From Burkholderia gladioli (lineage in GTDB: Bacteria > Pseudomonadota > Gammaproteobacteria > Burkholderiales > Burkholderiaceae), in assembly GCA_009914575.1 (NCBI GenBank), contig WNEB01000001.1, positions 1-32,432 on the forward strand: a stretch of DNA of 32,432 nucleotides, in the 5' to 3' direction. A program made the translations under genes and the position numbers. Below are positions 11,691 to 22,735 of the stretch, piece after piece. The notes under the pieces are model-generated. The model saw nothing but the letters and a program-made list of their open reading frames with translations. It searched no databases and was not told where the DNA came from. Within the stretch, counting starts at the first letter, position 1. Every line of letters begins with the position of its first letter.

Positions 11691-12881
11691 TCAGTCGGCC
11701 TGCTTGCGCAGGAACGCCGGAATGTCGTACGTGTCGACGCCCTTTTCCTGCAGCGCCTGCACGTGCGAAGCCGCCGTTTCACGCGAATTGCGCCAGACGG
11801 CCGGCGTGTCGAGCGCGCCGTAGTCTGCCGTGTTCACGTGCGCCGGTGCGTAGCTGTGGCCCACCGCGGCAACCGGCTGGTTGTCGGTACCGGTGCGCAG
11901 CAGCGTCATCGGCGTTTGCTGCTTCTTCGCGGCGCGGCCGAGGCCCGTCGCGACCACCGTCACGCGCAGCGCATCGCCCATCGCGTCGTCGTACACGGCA
12001 CCGAAGATCACCGTGGCGTCTTCCGCCGCGTAGCTCTTGATGGTGTTCATGACTTCGCGCGTTTCCGACAGACGCAGCGAGCGGCTCGACGTGATGTTGA
12101 CGAGCACGCCGCGCGCGCCCGACAGATCGACGCCTTCGAGCAGCGGGCTGGCCACGGCCTGCTCGGCAGCCAGGCGGGCGCGATCGACGCCGGCCACCGT
12201 GGCCGTGCCCATCATCGCCTTGCCCTGCTCGCCCATAACCGTCTTCACGTCCTCGAAGTCGACGTTCACGAGGCCGTCGACGTTGATGATTTCGGCAATG
12301 CCCGCCACCGCGTTGTTCAGGACGTCGTCGGCGCACTGGAAGCACTTGTCCATTTCGGCGTCGTCGCCCATCACGTCGAACAGCTTGTCGTTGAGCACGA
12401 CGATCAGCGAATCGACGTGATCCTCGAGCTGCTGCGCGCCCGCTTCGGCGACGCGCATGCGCTTGCCGCCTTCGAATTCGAACGGCTTGCTGACGACGCC
12501 GACCGTCAGAATACCCATTTCCTTGGCGATCTGCGCGACCACGGGCGCGGCGCCCGTGCCCGTGCCGCCGCCCATGCCGGCGGTGATGAACACCATGTGC
12601 GCGCCGCGCAGCGAATCTGCGATGCGTTCGCGCGCCTCTTCAGCTGCGGCACGGCCCATGTCCGGCTTCGCGCCGGCTCCGAGGCCGGTGTTGCCGAGCT
12701 GGATCACGTTCGGTGCGCGCGAACGCGAGAGCGCTTGCGCGTCAGTGTTAATCACGACGAAATCGACGCCCTGCACGCCACGGTTGATCATGTGCGAGAC
12801 GGCGTTGCCGCCCGCGCCACCGACCCCGATCACCTTGATGATGGTGCCGTTGGTCTCGGTTTCCAGCATTTGGAATTCCAT
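11691..12881 (-). CDS. ftsZ: Cell division GTPase FtsZ
   Basis: FtsZ is the tubulin-like GTPase forming the cytokinetic ring. The 396-aa product starts MEFQMLETETNGTIIKVIGV, followed by GVGGAGGNAVSHM. The tubulin signature GGGTGTGAAPVVAQ is near residues 104-117. The C-terminal conserved peptide DIPAFLRKQAD, which binds FtsA, ZapD and others, is intact. A strong GGAGG site precedes ATG 12881. Unusually, the frame is open upstream through the whole inverted repeat element, with a possible ATG at about 13175 formed by the element's junction. A 494-aa FtsZ with a 98-residue leader is therefore possible, but the native start has the far better ribosome-binding site. It is followed by the peroxiredoxin gene. 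Confidence 0.97.
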   Translation of the reverse strand: MEFQMLETETNGTIIKVIGVGGAGGNAVSHMINRGVQGVDFVVINTDAQALSRSRAPNVIQLGNTGLGAGAKPDMGRAAAEEARERIADSLRGAHMVFITAGMGGGTGTGAAPVVAQIAKEMGILTVGVVSKPFEFEGGKRMRVAEAGAQQLEDHVDSLIVVLNDKLFDVMGDDAEMDKCFQCADDVLNNAVAGIAEIINVDGLVNVDFEDVKTVMGEQGKAMMGTATVAGVDRARLAAEQAVASPLLEGVDLSGARGVLVNITSSRSLRLSETREVMNTIKSYAAEDATVIFGAVYDDAMGDALRVTVVATGLGRAAKKQQTPMTLLRTGTDNQPVAAVGHSYAPAHVNTADYGALDTPAVWRNSRETAASHVQALQEKGVDTYDIPAFLRKQAD

Positions 12882-12908
12882 GTTGCCTCCGTCAAGAAAG
12901 ATAAATCT

Positions 12909-13173
12909 GGCTCTCTTGAAATTTGAGTGGGTGAAAAGGGCCGCCGGGGTACGAAAACCTACGTCGCAAAACGGTATCTTCCCACCCCTAGCCCCGCCCC
13001 AAGGCGGGGAATTCCTCGCCGCCGGACGGGCTCGGGGGCCAGGCGGCGCAAGGCTTTGCCTGGCCCGAGCCCTCAAGCGTGCTCGTAGATTTCTCCGCAT
13101 CAAGGGTTCGCTGCGCCGGGCTTCGCCCGCCCTTGAACCGGAAAAATCCACCCACTCGAAATTCAAGAGAGGC
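12909..13173 (-). mobile_element. 265-bp MITE-like repeat element, copy 2 (inverted)
   Basis: This copy lies in the ftsA-ftsZ gap, inverted relative to the other two, and has the clearest target duplication: ATAAATCT at 12901-12908 and 13174-13181 (a ninth base, G, also matches). Its ends are GGCTCTCTTG on the left and CAAGAGAGGC on the right. It differs from copies 1 and 3 at only a few sites, such as GGTTCAAGG against GGTCAAGG-type variants and GAATTCC against GATTTCC. Its inner boundary is 28 bases before the ftsZ start, so the ftsZ ribosome-binding site is preserved, but the transcript leader gains several stable hairpins. The strand given is that on which it reads like copies 1 and 3. 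Confidence 0.92.
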
Positions 13174-13257
13174 ATAAATCTGCTCGACCGTTATTCGGCA
13201 GGAGATCGGGCAACCCCCTGCACGCGCGCCAGCCGCCGGCACCAGCGCTTGAAATCG

Positions 13258-14493
13258 TCAGAAATTGCTCAGGAACCAGTCCTTCATCCGCGTGAAGATC
13301 TGGCCCGCCGAACCGGACTGCACGGCCACCTTGCGGCCGCGCATCCGCTGTGCGCTACCTTCGACGAGCAGACCCATCGCCGTGGAATAGCGCGGATTGC
13401 GCACCACGTCGGCCAGGCCGCCCGCATATTCCGGCGCACCGATGCGCACCGGCTTCAGGAAAATGTCTTCGCCCAGTTCGACCATGCCGGGCATCATCGC
13501 AGCCCCGCCGGTCAGCACCACACCGGAACTGAGTAACTCTTCGTAACCCGACTCGCGCACGACTTGTTGCACGAGCGAGAACAGCTCCTCGACGCGCGGC
13601 TCGATCACCGCCGCCAGCGCCTGGCGCGACAGCGTGCGCGGGCCGCGCTCGCCGAGCCCCGGCACTTCGACCATCTCGTCCGGATCGGCCAGCGCCTGCT
13701 TGGCGATGCCGCAGCTGACCTTGATGTCTTCCGCGTCCGGCGTGGGCGTGCGCAGCGCCATCGCGATGTCGCTCGTGATCTGGTCGCCCGCGATCGGAAT
13801 CACCGCGGTGTGACGGATCGCGCCTTCGGCGAAGATCGCGATGTCGGTCGTGCCGCCGCCGATGTCGACCAGCACCACGCCGAGATCCTTCTCGTCTTCC
13901 GTCAGCACCGCCAGCGACGAGGCCAGCGGCTGCAGGATCAAGTCGTTCACTTCCAGGCCGCAGCGGCGCACGCACTTGACGATGTTCTGCGCGGCGCTGA
14001 CCGCGCCCGTCACGATGTGCACCTTCACTTCCAGGCGGATCCCGCTCATCCCGATCGGCTCGCGCACGTCTTCCTGGCCGTCGATGATGAATTCCTGCGT
14101 CAGGATGTGCAGCACCTGCTGATCGGTCGGGATGTTGATCGCCTTGGCCGTCTCGATCACGCGCGCCACGTCCGTCTGCGTGACTTCCTTCTCCTTGATC
14201 GCGACCATCCCGCTCGAATTGAAGCTGCGGATGTGGCTGCCGGCGATCCCCGTGAAGACGTTGGTGATCTTCTTGCAGTCCGCCATCAGCTCGGCCTCTT
14301 CGAGCGCGCGCTGGATAGACTGCACCGTGGCCTCGATGTTCACCACGACGCCTTTCTTGAGACCTTTCGATTCGCTCTGGCCGAGGCCGATCACCTCGTA
14401 GTGGCCCTCGCCATTCAGCTCGGCGACAACGGCCACGACCTTCGACGTGCCGATGTCGAGGGCAACCAGCAGATCTTTGTAGTCTTTGCTCAT
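13258..14493 (-). CDS. ftsA: Cell division protein FtsA
   Basis: FtsA is the actin-like protein that anchors FtsZ filaments to the membrane and recruits later division proteins. The 411-aa product has the actin-fold motifs in order: phosphate-1 loop LLVALDIGTSKVVAVVAE near the N-terminus, VVLVDIGGGTTDIAIF near residue 205-220, and the adenosine motif GVVLTGGAAMMPGM. The C-terminal amphipathic membrane helix appears as IFTRMKDWFLSNF. The start ATG 14493 lies 25 bases after ftsQ. The usual close ftsA-ftsZ spacing is enlarged to 376 bases, of which 265 are the repeat element. The coding sequence itself looks intact. Confidence 0.96.
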   Translation of the reverse strand: MSKDYKDLLVALDIGTSKVVAVVAELNGEGHYEVIGLGQSESKGLKKGVVVNIEATVQSIQRALEEAELMADCKKITNVFTGIAGSHIRSFNSSGMVAIKEKEVTQTDVARVIETAKAINIPTDQQVLHILTQEFIIDGQEDVREPIGMSGIRLEVKVHIVTGAVSAAQNIVKCVRRCGLEVNDLILQPLASSLAVLTEDEKDLGVVLVDIGGGTTDIAIFAEGAIRHTAVIPIAGDQITSDIAMALRTPTPDAEDIKVSCGIAKQALADPDEMVEVPGLGERGPRTLSRQALAAVIEPRVEELFSLVQQVVRESGYEELLSSGVVLTGGAAMMPGMVELGEDIFLKPVRIGAPEYAGGLADVVRNPRYSTAMGLLVEGSAQRMRGRKVAVQSGSAGQIFTRMKDWFLSNF

Positions 14494-14518
14494 AAGTGCT
14501 CTTGCGTGTGATGTCCTG

Positions 14519-15271
14519 TTACTTCTTGCCCTTGTCGGTATCGCTCAGGAACCGCATGTTCGCCGCGCGGATCGCGAAACCGTTCGGATAGCGCAGATCC
14601 GCATATTCGATATCGCTGCCCCAGCGCTGCGAGACGGCTGGCCACGCCGCCACCAGCCGCTGCGCGCGGTCCGGCAGCGTATCGGCGTTGCGTTCGCGCC
14701 CGAATTCGATTTCCATGCCGTTCGCCAGCTTGACCGTCCAGGCATAGCGCGACGACAGCGTCACCTCCTCCGGCTCCGAATTGAGCGGCGCGAGCCACTT
14801 CGCGAAGTCGTGGTAACGCTGCACGACTTCCTTCGCACTGCCGTCCGGGCCGTCGAACGCGGGCAGATCCTCGTCCAGCTCGCCCTGGTTGGCCGTGAAC
14901 AGCTCGCCGTCGGTGCTGACCAGCTGATCGCTGCCCCAGGTGCCGAGCGGTTTGTACTCCTCGAGCGTGACGGCCAGCGCATCGGGCCAGACCCGCCGCA
15001 CGCTCGCGTGACGCACCCACGGCGTCTGCTCGAACGCAACCCGCGCGGTGTCGAGATCGACCGTGAAGTAGTTGCCCTTCAGGCGCCCGACCACGCCGGC
15101 CCGCACCGTCGGCGAGTTGATGTGATCGGTGTCGCCGTCGATCAGGATCGTCCGCAACGCGAACGTCGGGCGCTGGATCAGCCAGTAGCAGCCCGCCGCC
15201 GTGCAACCGAGCAGCAGCAGCGCGTAAAGCGCGCTGGCCGCGAAGTTGAGTTGGCGAACGTTGTTCCACAT
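14519..15271 (-). CDS. ftsQ: Cell division protein FtsQ
   Basis: FtsQ links early and late division proteins and forms a complex with FtsL and FtsB in the periplasm. The 250-aa product has a short cytoplasmic N-terminus (MWNNVRQLN), one membrane helix at about residues 10-32 (FAASALYALLLLGCTAAG), then a POTRA domain (LRTILIDGDTDHINSPTVRA, NYFTVDLDTARVAFEQTPWV, VRRVWPDALAVTLEEYKPLG) and the FtsQ beta domain. ATG 15271 lies 19 bases after ddlB. Because its partner FtsL carries a large insertion here, this copy is of interest for compensatory change. It shows no obvious defect. Confidence 0.94.
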   Translation of the reverse strand: MWNNVRQLNFAASALYALLLLGCTAAGCYWLIQRPTFALRTILIDGDTDHINSPTVRAGVVGRLKGNYFTVDLDTARVAFEQTPWVRHASVRRVWPDALAVTLEEYKPLGTWGSDQLVSTDGELFTANQGELDEDLPAFDGPDGSAKEVVQRYHDFAKWLAPLNSEPEEVTLSSRYAWTVKLANGMEIEFGRERNADTLPDRAQRLVAAWPAVSQRWGSDIEYADLRYPNGFAIRAANMRFLSDTDKGKK

Positions 15272-15290
15272 GTGTTGCGTCCCGTTTCCG

Positions 15291-16232
15291 TCAGTCGTCG
15301 AGCGTCATCGACAGCACCTTCGCCACCAGCTCCGAATAGCTGATGCCGACCGCGCGCGCCGCCTTCGGCGGCAGCGAATGATCGGTCATGCCCGGCGCCG
15401 TGTTCACTTCGAGGAAGTACGGCTTGCCGGCCGCATCGAGCATGAAATCGGCGCGGCCCCAATCGGTGCAGCCGAGCACGTCGAACGCGCGACGCGCGAG
15501 CCGCTTGAATTCGGCTTCCTGTTCCGGCGCGATGCCGCACGGGATCAGGTACTGCGTGTCGTCGGCGACGTACTTCGCGTGATAGTCGTAGAACTCGCCG
15601 ACCGACACGATGCGGATCAGAGGCAGATCGAGATCGCCCGCGATGCACGCCGTGTACTCGCCGCCGCCTTCGATGCTCTGCTCGACCAGCACGATCTTGT
15701 CGTGCTTCGCGGCTTCCTCGATCGCGGCAGGCAGCGCAGCCGCCTCCTTGACCTTGATCACCGCCACGCTCGACCCTTCGCTGGCCGGCTTCACGAACAG
15801 CGGCAGGCCGAGCTTCGCGACGATGCCGGGCGCGCGCTGCGCGATGTCGTCGCCGCGCATCACGGTTTCGAACGCCGGAGTGGGCACGCCGGTCTGCTGC
15901 CACACCAGCTTGGCGCGGAACTTGTCGAGGCCGAGCGCCGAGCCGAGCACGCCGGTGCCCGTGTAGCGGATGCCGTAGAAGTCGAGCGCGCCCTGAATCT
16001 GGCCGTTCTCGCCGTAGCCGCCGTGCAGCGCGTTGAACGCGCGCACGAAGCCTTCGTCCTTCAGCGCGGCCAGCGGCCGCTCGGCCGGGTCGAACGGATG
16101 CGCGTCGATACCTGCCTCCCGCAGGCCCTGCAACACCAGCCGGCCCGAATTCAGCGATACCTCGCGTTCGGCGGACACGCCGCCGAACAGTACCGCCACC
16201 TTGCCGAAACGTTTCGTATCGATCCCGCTCAT
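15291..16232 (-). CDS. ddlB: D-alanine-D-alanine ligase
   Basis: Ddl joins two D-alanines using ATP, producing the dipeptide added by MurF. The 313-aa product is an ATP-grasp enzyme: N-terminal [20 protein letters not shown], then [40 protein letters not shown] in the ATP-binding domain, and the metal-binding [15 protein letters not shown] near the C-terminus. ATG 16232 is one base beyond the murC stop, so translation is probably coupled. No lesion is seen. The symbol ddlB is used for the copy in the dcw cluster. Confidence 0.95.
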   Translation of the reverse strand: MSGIDTKRFGKVAVLFGGVSAEREVSLNSGRLVLQGLREAGIDAHPFDPAERPLAALKDEGFVRAFNALHGGYGENGQIQGALDFYGIRYTGTGVLGSALGLDKFRAKLVWQQTGVPTPAFETVMRGDDIAQRAPGIVAKLGLPLFVKPASEGSSVAVIKVKEAAALPAAIEEAAKHDKIVLVEQSIEGGGEYTACIAGDLDLPLIRIVSVGEFYDYHAKYVADDTQYLIPCGIAPEQEAEFKRLARRAFDVLGCTDWGRADFMLDAAGKPYFLEVNTAPGMTDHSLPPKAARAVGISYSELVAKVLSMTLDD

Positions 16233-16233
16233 G

Positions 16234-17633
<1,400 letters not shown>

Positions 17634-17637
<4 letters not shown>

Positions 17638-18737
17638 TGCTTCGATTCCAGGTTCGCCCCCGCGACTTGCGCGCACACGCGCGCGACCACGTCGGTGGCA
17701 TCGGGCTTCGCGAGGGAGCGAGAACGTTCGGCCATCCCGGCCAGCGAGGCACGGGTCTGGCCACGCAGCCAGTCGGCCAGACTCTCGGCCGGCAGGTCGC
17801 GTTGTTGCATCAGCACGGCCGCGCCCTGATCGGCGAGGAAGGCTGCATTGGTGGTCTGGTGATCGTCGACGGCGTGCGGGAACGGCACGAACAGCGCCGC
17901 CACGCCCACCGCGGCGATCTCCGAGACGGTCATCGCGCCGGAGCGGCAGATCACCAGATCGGCGTTCGCGTAGGCGACCGCCATGTCGTCGATGAACGGC
18001 AGCAGCTGCACGTCCTGGCCGACCGCGAGGCCCGCCGCTTCGTAGTTCGCCCGCAGCGCGTCGATGTGCTTGGCGCCGGCCTGATGCACGACCTGCGGTC
18101 GCGCCTCGGGCGCGAGCAGCGCCAGGGCGCGCGGCACGACCTCGTTGAGCGCCGCGGCGCCGAGGCTGCCGCCCACCACCAGCACCCGCAGCGGGCCGGT
18201 GCGCGCGGCGTAGCGCGAGGCCGGCGGCTCGGTGTGCGTGAGCTCGTCGCGGATCGGGTTGCCCGTCCATTCGGCGTTCGGCAACGCGCCGGGGAACGCC
18301 ACCAGCACGCGCCGGGCCAGCTTGGACAGCACCTTGTTGGCCAGGCCGCCGATCGAATTCTGTTCGTGCAGCACGAGCGGGCGGCCCGTGAGCGCCGTCA
18401 TCACGCCCGCCGGGAACGTGATGTAACCGCCCATGCCGAGCACCACGTCGGGCCGCACCCGGCGCAGCGCGCCGAGGCTCTGCGCGCAGGCGCGCAGCAG
18501 GTTCAGCGGCAGCGTCAGCTTGGTCTTCCGGCCCTTGCCGCGCAGCCCGCCGAAACGCACCGGCTCCATTGCGATGCCGTGCTTCGGCACCAGCGTCGCC
18601 TCCATGCCGTTCGGATTGCCGAGCCAGACGACGCGCCAGCCTTGCGCTTCCATCCGATGGGCGACCGCCAGCCCCGGGAACACGTGGCCCCCGGTGCCGC
18701 CTGCCATCACCATCAGCGTGCGCTGCCGAGCGGTCAT
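17634..18737 (-). CDS. murG: Lipid II synthase MurG (UDP-GlcNAc transferase)
   Basis: MurG transfers GlcNAc from UDP-GlcNAc to lipid I on the inner face of the membrane, making lipid II. The 367-aa GT-B fold enzyme has the N-terminal loop [20 protein letters not shown]. It also has [12 protein letters not shown], the acceptor-side loop [15 protein letters not shown], and the donor-side motifs [12 protein letters not shown] and [23 protein letters not shown] 18737 overlaps the ftsW stop and its own stop overlaps the murC start (both ATGA), indicating coupled translation. No defect is seen. Confidence 0.96.
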
Positions 18738-20017
18738 ATCTTGCCTCCGCGCATCAGCACCCGGTTCTCGTAATCGACGCGCAGCAGCACGGCCAGCGAC
18801 ACGCAGTTGAGCAGAATGCCCGAGCCGCCGTAGCTGACGAGCGGCAGCGTCAGGCCCTTGGTCGGCAGCAGCCCGAGGTTCACGCCCATGTCGATGAAGG
18901 TCTGCGCGCCGAACCAGAGGCCGATGCCCTTGGCCATCAGGCCCGCGAACGTGCGGTCGAGCGCGAGCGCCTGGCGACCGATCTCGAACGCGCGGCGCAC
19001 GATCCAGTAGAACAGCAGGATTACCACCAACACGCCGACGAAGCCGAGCTCCTCGCCGATCACGGCAAGGATGAAGTCGGTATGCGCTTCGGGCAGGTAG
19101 TTGAGCTTTTCGACGCTGCCGCCGAGCCCGACGCCGAACCATTCGCCGCGGCCGAACGCAATCAGCGAGTGCGTCAGCTGGTAGGCCTTGCCCTGCGCGT
19201 AACGCTCGTCCCACGGATCGAGGTAGGCGAAGATCCGCTCGCGACGCCACGGCGACGCCCACACCAGCATCGTGAAGGTGCCCACCGCCGTCGCCACCAG
19301 CCCGCCGAACAGCTTGCCGTTCACGCCGCCGAGGAACAGCACGCCCATCGCGATCGCGGCGACCACCATGAACGCGCCCATGTCCGGTTCGAGCAGCAGC
19401 AGCATCCCGACCAGGCCGACCGCGACCGCCATCGGCAGGAAGCCCTTGGCGAAGCTCTGCATGTATTCCTGCTTGCGCACCGTGTAGTTCGCCGCGTAGA
19501 TCGTCACCGCGAGCTTCATGATTTCCGAGGGCTGCATGTTCGTGATGCCGAGCGGAATCCAGCGGCGCGCGCCGTTCACGCCCTTGCCGATGTGCGGAAT
19601 CAGCACGATCACGAGCGCGACCAGCGCCAGCAGGAACAGGTGCGGCGCGTATTTGTCCCAGGTCGCGATCGGCACGCGGAACGCGAACACGGCCGCGATG
19701 AACGCGACCGTCAGCGAGATGCAGTGGCGCATCAGGAACGCGTAATCGCGATAGGCCGCGTACTTCGGCGAATCGGGCATCGCGATCGACGCCGAATAGA
19801 CCATCACCACGCCGAGGCCGAGCAACGCGATCGCCACCCACATCAGCGAGTAGTCGAAATCGAGCATGCGCGAGCGGGTCGGGCGCACGCCGCCGAGGCC
19901 GCCGGCAAAGCCGCCCGGCGTCGCGGCGCTGCGCGTGGCCGGGCGCGCGACAGCCGCGCCGCCGCTGGCTTCGCGCTGACCGATGAAACGTGAAACGAAG
20001 CGGTCGGACCAGCTCAT
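18734..20017 (-). CDS. ftsW: Septal peptidoglycan glycosyltransferase FtsW
   Basis: FtsW is a SEDS-family polymerase that builds septal glycan strands from lipid II with FtsI as partner. The 427-aa product has a long cytoplasmic N-terminus (about 48 residues, Gly/Ala/Arg-rich) and then about ten membrane segments starting [24 protein letters not shown] marks include [29 protein letters not shown] with the catalytic Asp, [18 protein letters not shown], and [19 protein letters not shown]. The start at 20017 overlaps the murD stop (ATGA). Intact. Confidence 0.96.
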   Translation of the reverse strand: MSWSDRFVSRFIGQREASGGAAVARPATRSAATPGGFAGGLGGVRPTRSRMLDFDYSLMWVAIALLGLGVVMVYSASIAMPDSPKYAAYRDYAFLMRHCISLTVAFIAAVFAFRVPIATWDKYAPHLFLLALVALVIVLIPHIGKGVNGARRWIPLGITNMQPSEIMKLAVTIYAANYTVRKQEYMQSFAKGFLPMAVAVGLVGMLLLLEPDMGAFMVVAAIAMGVLFLGGVNGKLFGGLVATAVGTFTMLVWASPWRRERIFAYLDPWDERYAQGKAYQLTHSLIAFGRGEWFGVGLGGSVEKLNYLPEAHTDFILAVIGEELGFVGVLVVILLFYWIVRRAFEIGRQALALDRTFAGLMAKGIGLWFGAQTFIDMGVNLGLLPTKGLTLPLVSYGGSGILLNCVSLAVLLRVDYENRVLMRGGKI

Positions 20018-21537
20018 AGCGTCGTACCTCGGTCGAGTGCGATGTCCTCGAGCGCGCTGCGGAAGACCGCGGCGCGATGCGCGTAACCGGTGAACATGTC
20101 GAAGCTCGCGCAGGCCGGCGACAGCAGCACGGCGTCGCCCGGCTCGGCCATCTGGCTGGCGGCCTGCACGGCGGCTTCGAGCGTGGCCTGGTCGATCAGC
20201 GGCACACCGGCGTCGGCCAGCGCGGCGCGGATCAGCCCGGCATCGCGGCCGATCAGCATCACGGCGCGGCACCAGCGCGCCACGGGCGCGGCGAGCGGCG
20301 AGAAATCCTGTCCCTTGCCTTCGCCGCCGGCGATCAGCACGGTGCGTTGCGCGAGGCCGTCGAGTGCGGCCACCGTCGCGCCGACATTGGTGCCCTTGCT
20401 GTCGTCGACGTAATCGACGCCATCCAGTGCGGCGATCAGCTCGACGCGATGCGCCTCGCCGCGATACTCGCGCAGGCCGTGCAGCAGAGCGGCCGGCGCC
20501 AGGCCGATCGCGCGTGCGAGCGCGAACGTGGCCAGTGCGTTCGCGGCGTTGTGCAGACCGCGGATGCGCAGCGCGTCGGTCGGCATCAGGCGCTTCTGGG
20601 CAAGTGTGGGCGCAACGGTCGCCTCGGCCTTGCGACGGCGCGGCGACACCGGCTCGTCGTGGCCGTCGCGATCGATCGCTTCGACGAGCCAGTTGATCCC
20701 GCCCTCGCGCAGCAGGCCGTAATCGCCCTCGCGCGACGGCTCGTTCAGGCCGAACGTGACCGCGCGCGGCGCATCGGAGGCGGCAACCGGCGGCATGAAC
20801 TTCATGACTTCGGCATCGTCGCGGTTCAGCACGCGCACCGTGCGCGGCCCGAAGATCCGACCCTTGGCGGCGGCGTACGATTCGAACCCGCCGTGCCAGT
20901 CGAGGTGATCCTGCGTGATGTTGAGGACGGTGGCCGCGTCGGGCGCGAAGCTTTCCGCGCTGTCGAGCTGGAAGCTCGACAGTTCGAGCACCCACACGTC
21001 GGGCAGCGCCGCGGCATCGATCGCGACCGACAGCTTGTCGAGCATCGCCGGGCTGATGTTGCCGGCCACTGCGACCGAGCGCCCGGCGCGTTCGCAGAGC
21101 AGGCCCGTCAGGCTGGTGGTGGTGGTCTTGCCGTTGGTGCCGGTAATGGCGAGCACCTTCGGCGCATAGCCGTTCGCGCCGAGCGCGGCCAGCGCGCGCG
21201 CGAAGAATTCGAGTTCGCCCCAGACGGGGATGCCGCGTTCGCGCGCGGCGTCGAGCAGCGCGGCGGTGGCCGGATCGCGCGGCGACAGGCCGGGGCTCAG
21301 CGCCACCAGTTCCACGCCGCCGTCGAGCAGCGCGGGCGCGAACGGGCCGCCGACGAATTCGGCTTCGGCGACGGCGTCGCGCAATTGGGCAAGATTCGGC
21401 GGCGCCTCGCGCGTATCCGCGACGCGCAGCGGACACGCGTGCCTCGCGCACCAACGCGCGATCGCGAGGCCCGATTCACCGAGCCCCAGCACGAGCACCA
21501 TCGACCGCTGCCGATCTCCAAACATCTCGCCAGACAT
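20014..21537 (-). CDS. murD: UDP-N-acetylmuramoyl-L-alanine-D-glutamate ligase MurD
   Basis: MurD adds D-glutamate to UDP-MurNAc-L-Ala. The 507-aa protein begins [20 protein letters not shown]; the segment [14 protein letters not shown] is the UDP-binding loop. The ATP loop is [29 protein letters not shown] and [17 protein letters not shown] are family motifs. Length is slightly above the E. coli enzyme, as is usual in Burkholderia, because of inserted loops around residues 250-290. A second possible start is ATG at 21525 (MFGDRQ). It starts 14 bases after the mraY stop. No defect is seen. Confidence 0.95.
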   Translation of the reverse strand: MSGEMFGDRQRSMVLVLGLGESGLAIARWCARHACPLRVADTREAPPNLAQLRDAVAEAEFVGGPFAPALLDGGVELVALSPGLSPRDPATAALLDAARERGIPVWGELEFFARALAALGANGYAPKVLAITGTNGKTTTTSLTGLLCERAGRSVAVAGNISPAMLDKLSVAIDAAALPDVWVLELSSFQLDSAESFAPDAATVLNITQDHLDWHGGFESYAAAKGRIFGPRTVRVLNRDDAEVMKFMPPVAASDAPRAVTFGLNEPSREGDYGLLREGGINWLVEAIDRDGHDEPVSPRRRKAEATVAPTLAQKRLMPTDALRIRGLHNAANALATFALARAIGLAPAALLHGLREYRGEAHRVELIAALDGVDYVDDSKGTNVGATVAALDGLAQRTVLIAGGEGKGQDFSPLAAPVARWCRAVMLIGRDAGLIRAALADAGVPLIDQATLEAAVQAASQMAEPGDAVLLSPACASFDMFTGYAHRAAVFRSALEDIALDRGTTL

Positions 21538-21551
21538 CGGTTGCTATCCCT

Positions 21552-22721
21552 TTACCGCAATTTGAGAGTGGTCAGACCGAACAGGCAGAGCATCAGCGTG
21601 ATGATCCAGAAACACACGACCACCTGCGTCTCTTTCCAGCCGGACAATTCGAAATGGTGATGCAGCGGCGCCATCTTGAAGATGCGCCGCCCTTCGCCGT
21701 AGCGGCGCTTGGTGTACTTGAACCAGGTCACCTGCAGCATGACCGACAGAGTTTCGGCCACGAACACGCCGCCCATGATGAACAGCACGATTTCCTGGCG
21801 GACGATCACGGCCACCGTGCCGAGCGCGCCGCCGAGCGCCAGCGCGCCCACGTCGCCCATGAACACCTGGGCCGGATGGGTGTTGAACCAGAGGAACGCC
21901 AGCCCTGCCCCGCCCATCGCCGAACAGAAGATCAGCAGTTCGCCCGCGCCCGCGATGTGCGGGAACAGCAGGTATTTCGAATAGACCGAGCTGCCCATCA
22001 CGTAGGCGAACACGCCGAGCGACGCGCCCACCAGCACCACCGGCATGATCACGAGGCCGTCGAGGCCGTCGGTCAGGTTCACGGCGTTGCTCGCGCCGAC
22101 GATCACGAAATACGTCAGCGCGATGAAGCCCCAGACGCCGAGCGGATAGCTGATCGACTTCAGGAACGGCAGCATCAGGTCGGCGCGCGCCGGCAGGCCC
22201 ATCGACAAACCGCTGCGCACCCAGGTCATGAACAGATCGAACACGCGCACGTTGCTGGCTTCGGACACGCTGAATGCGAGATAAACCGCAGCAAACAGGC
22301 CGATCAACGATTGCCAAAAATACTTCTCGCGCGAGGACATGCCGCGCGGATCCTTGTGGACCACCTTGCGGTAATCGTCCACCCAGCCGATCACGCCGAA
22401 GCCGAACGTGACGAGCATCACGATCCAGATGAAACGGTTCGTCAGATCTCCCCACAGCAGGGTGGCGACCGCGATGCCGATCAGGATCAGCACGCCGCCC
22501 ATGGTCGGCGTTCCCGACTTGACGAGGTGAGTTTGCGGACCGTCCTTGCGCACCGCCTGACCGACCTTCATCTCGGCCAGCTTTCGGATCACCCACGGGC
22601 CGCAGACCAGGCCGATGCCAAGCGCGGTGATGGTAGCCATCACCGCACGGAACGTCAGGTACGTGAACAAGCGCAAAAAGCTTGCGTCTCCTTGCAGCCA
22701 TTGCGCCAGCGCCAGCAACAT
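21552..22721 (-). CDS. mraY: Phospho-MurNAc-pentapeptide translocase MraY
   Basis: MraY transfers phospho-MurNAc-pentapeptide to undecaprenyl phosphate, forming lipid I in the inner membrane. The 389-aa protein has about ten membrane helices. Key motifs are [29 protein letters not shown] with the Asp pair, [17 protein letters not shown] with the catalytic-site Asp, [15 protein letters not shown], and the cytoplasmic [15 protein letters not shown]. The ATG at 22721 lies 14 bases after murF. Intact and of normal length. Confidence 0.97.
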   Translation of the reverse strand: MLLALAQWLQGDASFLRLFTYLTFRAVMATITALGIGLVCGPWVIRKLAEMKVGQAVRKDGPQTHLVKSGTPTMGGVLILIGIAVATLLWGDLTNRFIWIVMLVTFGFGVIGWVDDYRKVVHKDPRGMSSREKYFWQSLIGLFAAVYLAFSVSEASNVRVFDLFMTWVRSGLSMGLPARADLMLPFLKSISYPLGVWGFIALTYFVIVGASNAVNLTDGLDGLVIMPVVLVGASLGVFAYVMGSSVYSKYLLFPHIAGAGELLIFCSAMGGAGLAFLWFNTHPAQVFMGDVGALALGGALGTVAVIVRQEIVLFIMGGVFVAETLSVMLQVTWFKYTKRRYGEGRRIFKMAPLHHHFELSGWKETQVVVCFWIITLMLCLFGLTTLKLR

Positions 22722-22735
22722 TGCTTACTTCCTTC

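Noticed and set aside
12457..13536. A 359-codon + strand frame across ftsZ, the element and ftsA
   Set aside because: It is antisense to ftsZ and ftsA at both ends; only its middle is the element's own open frame, with no start signal of its own.
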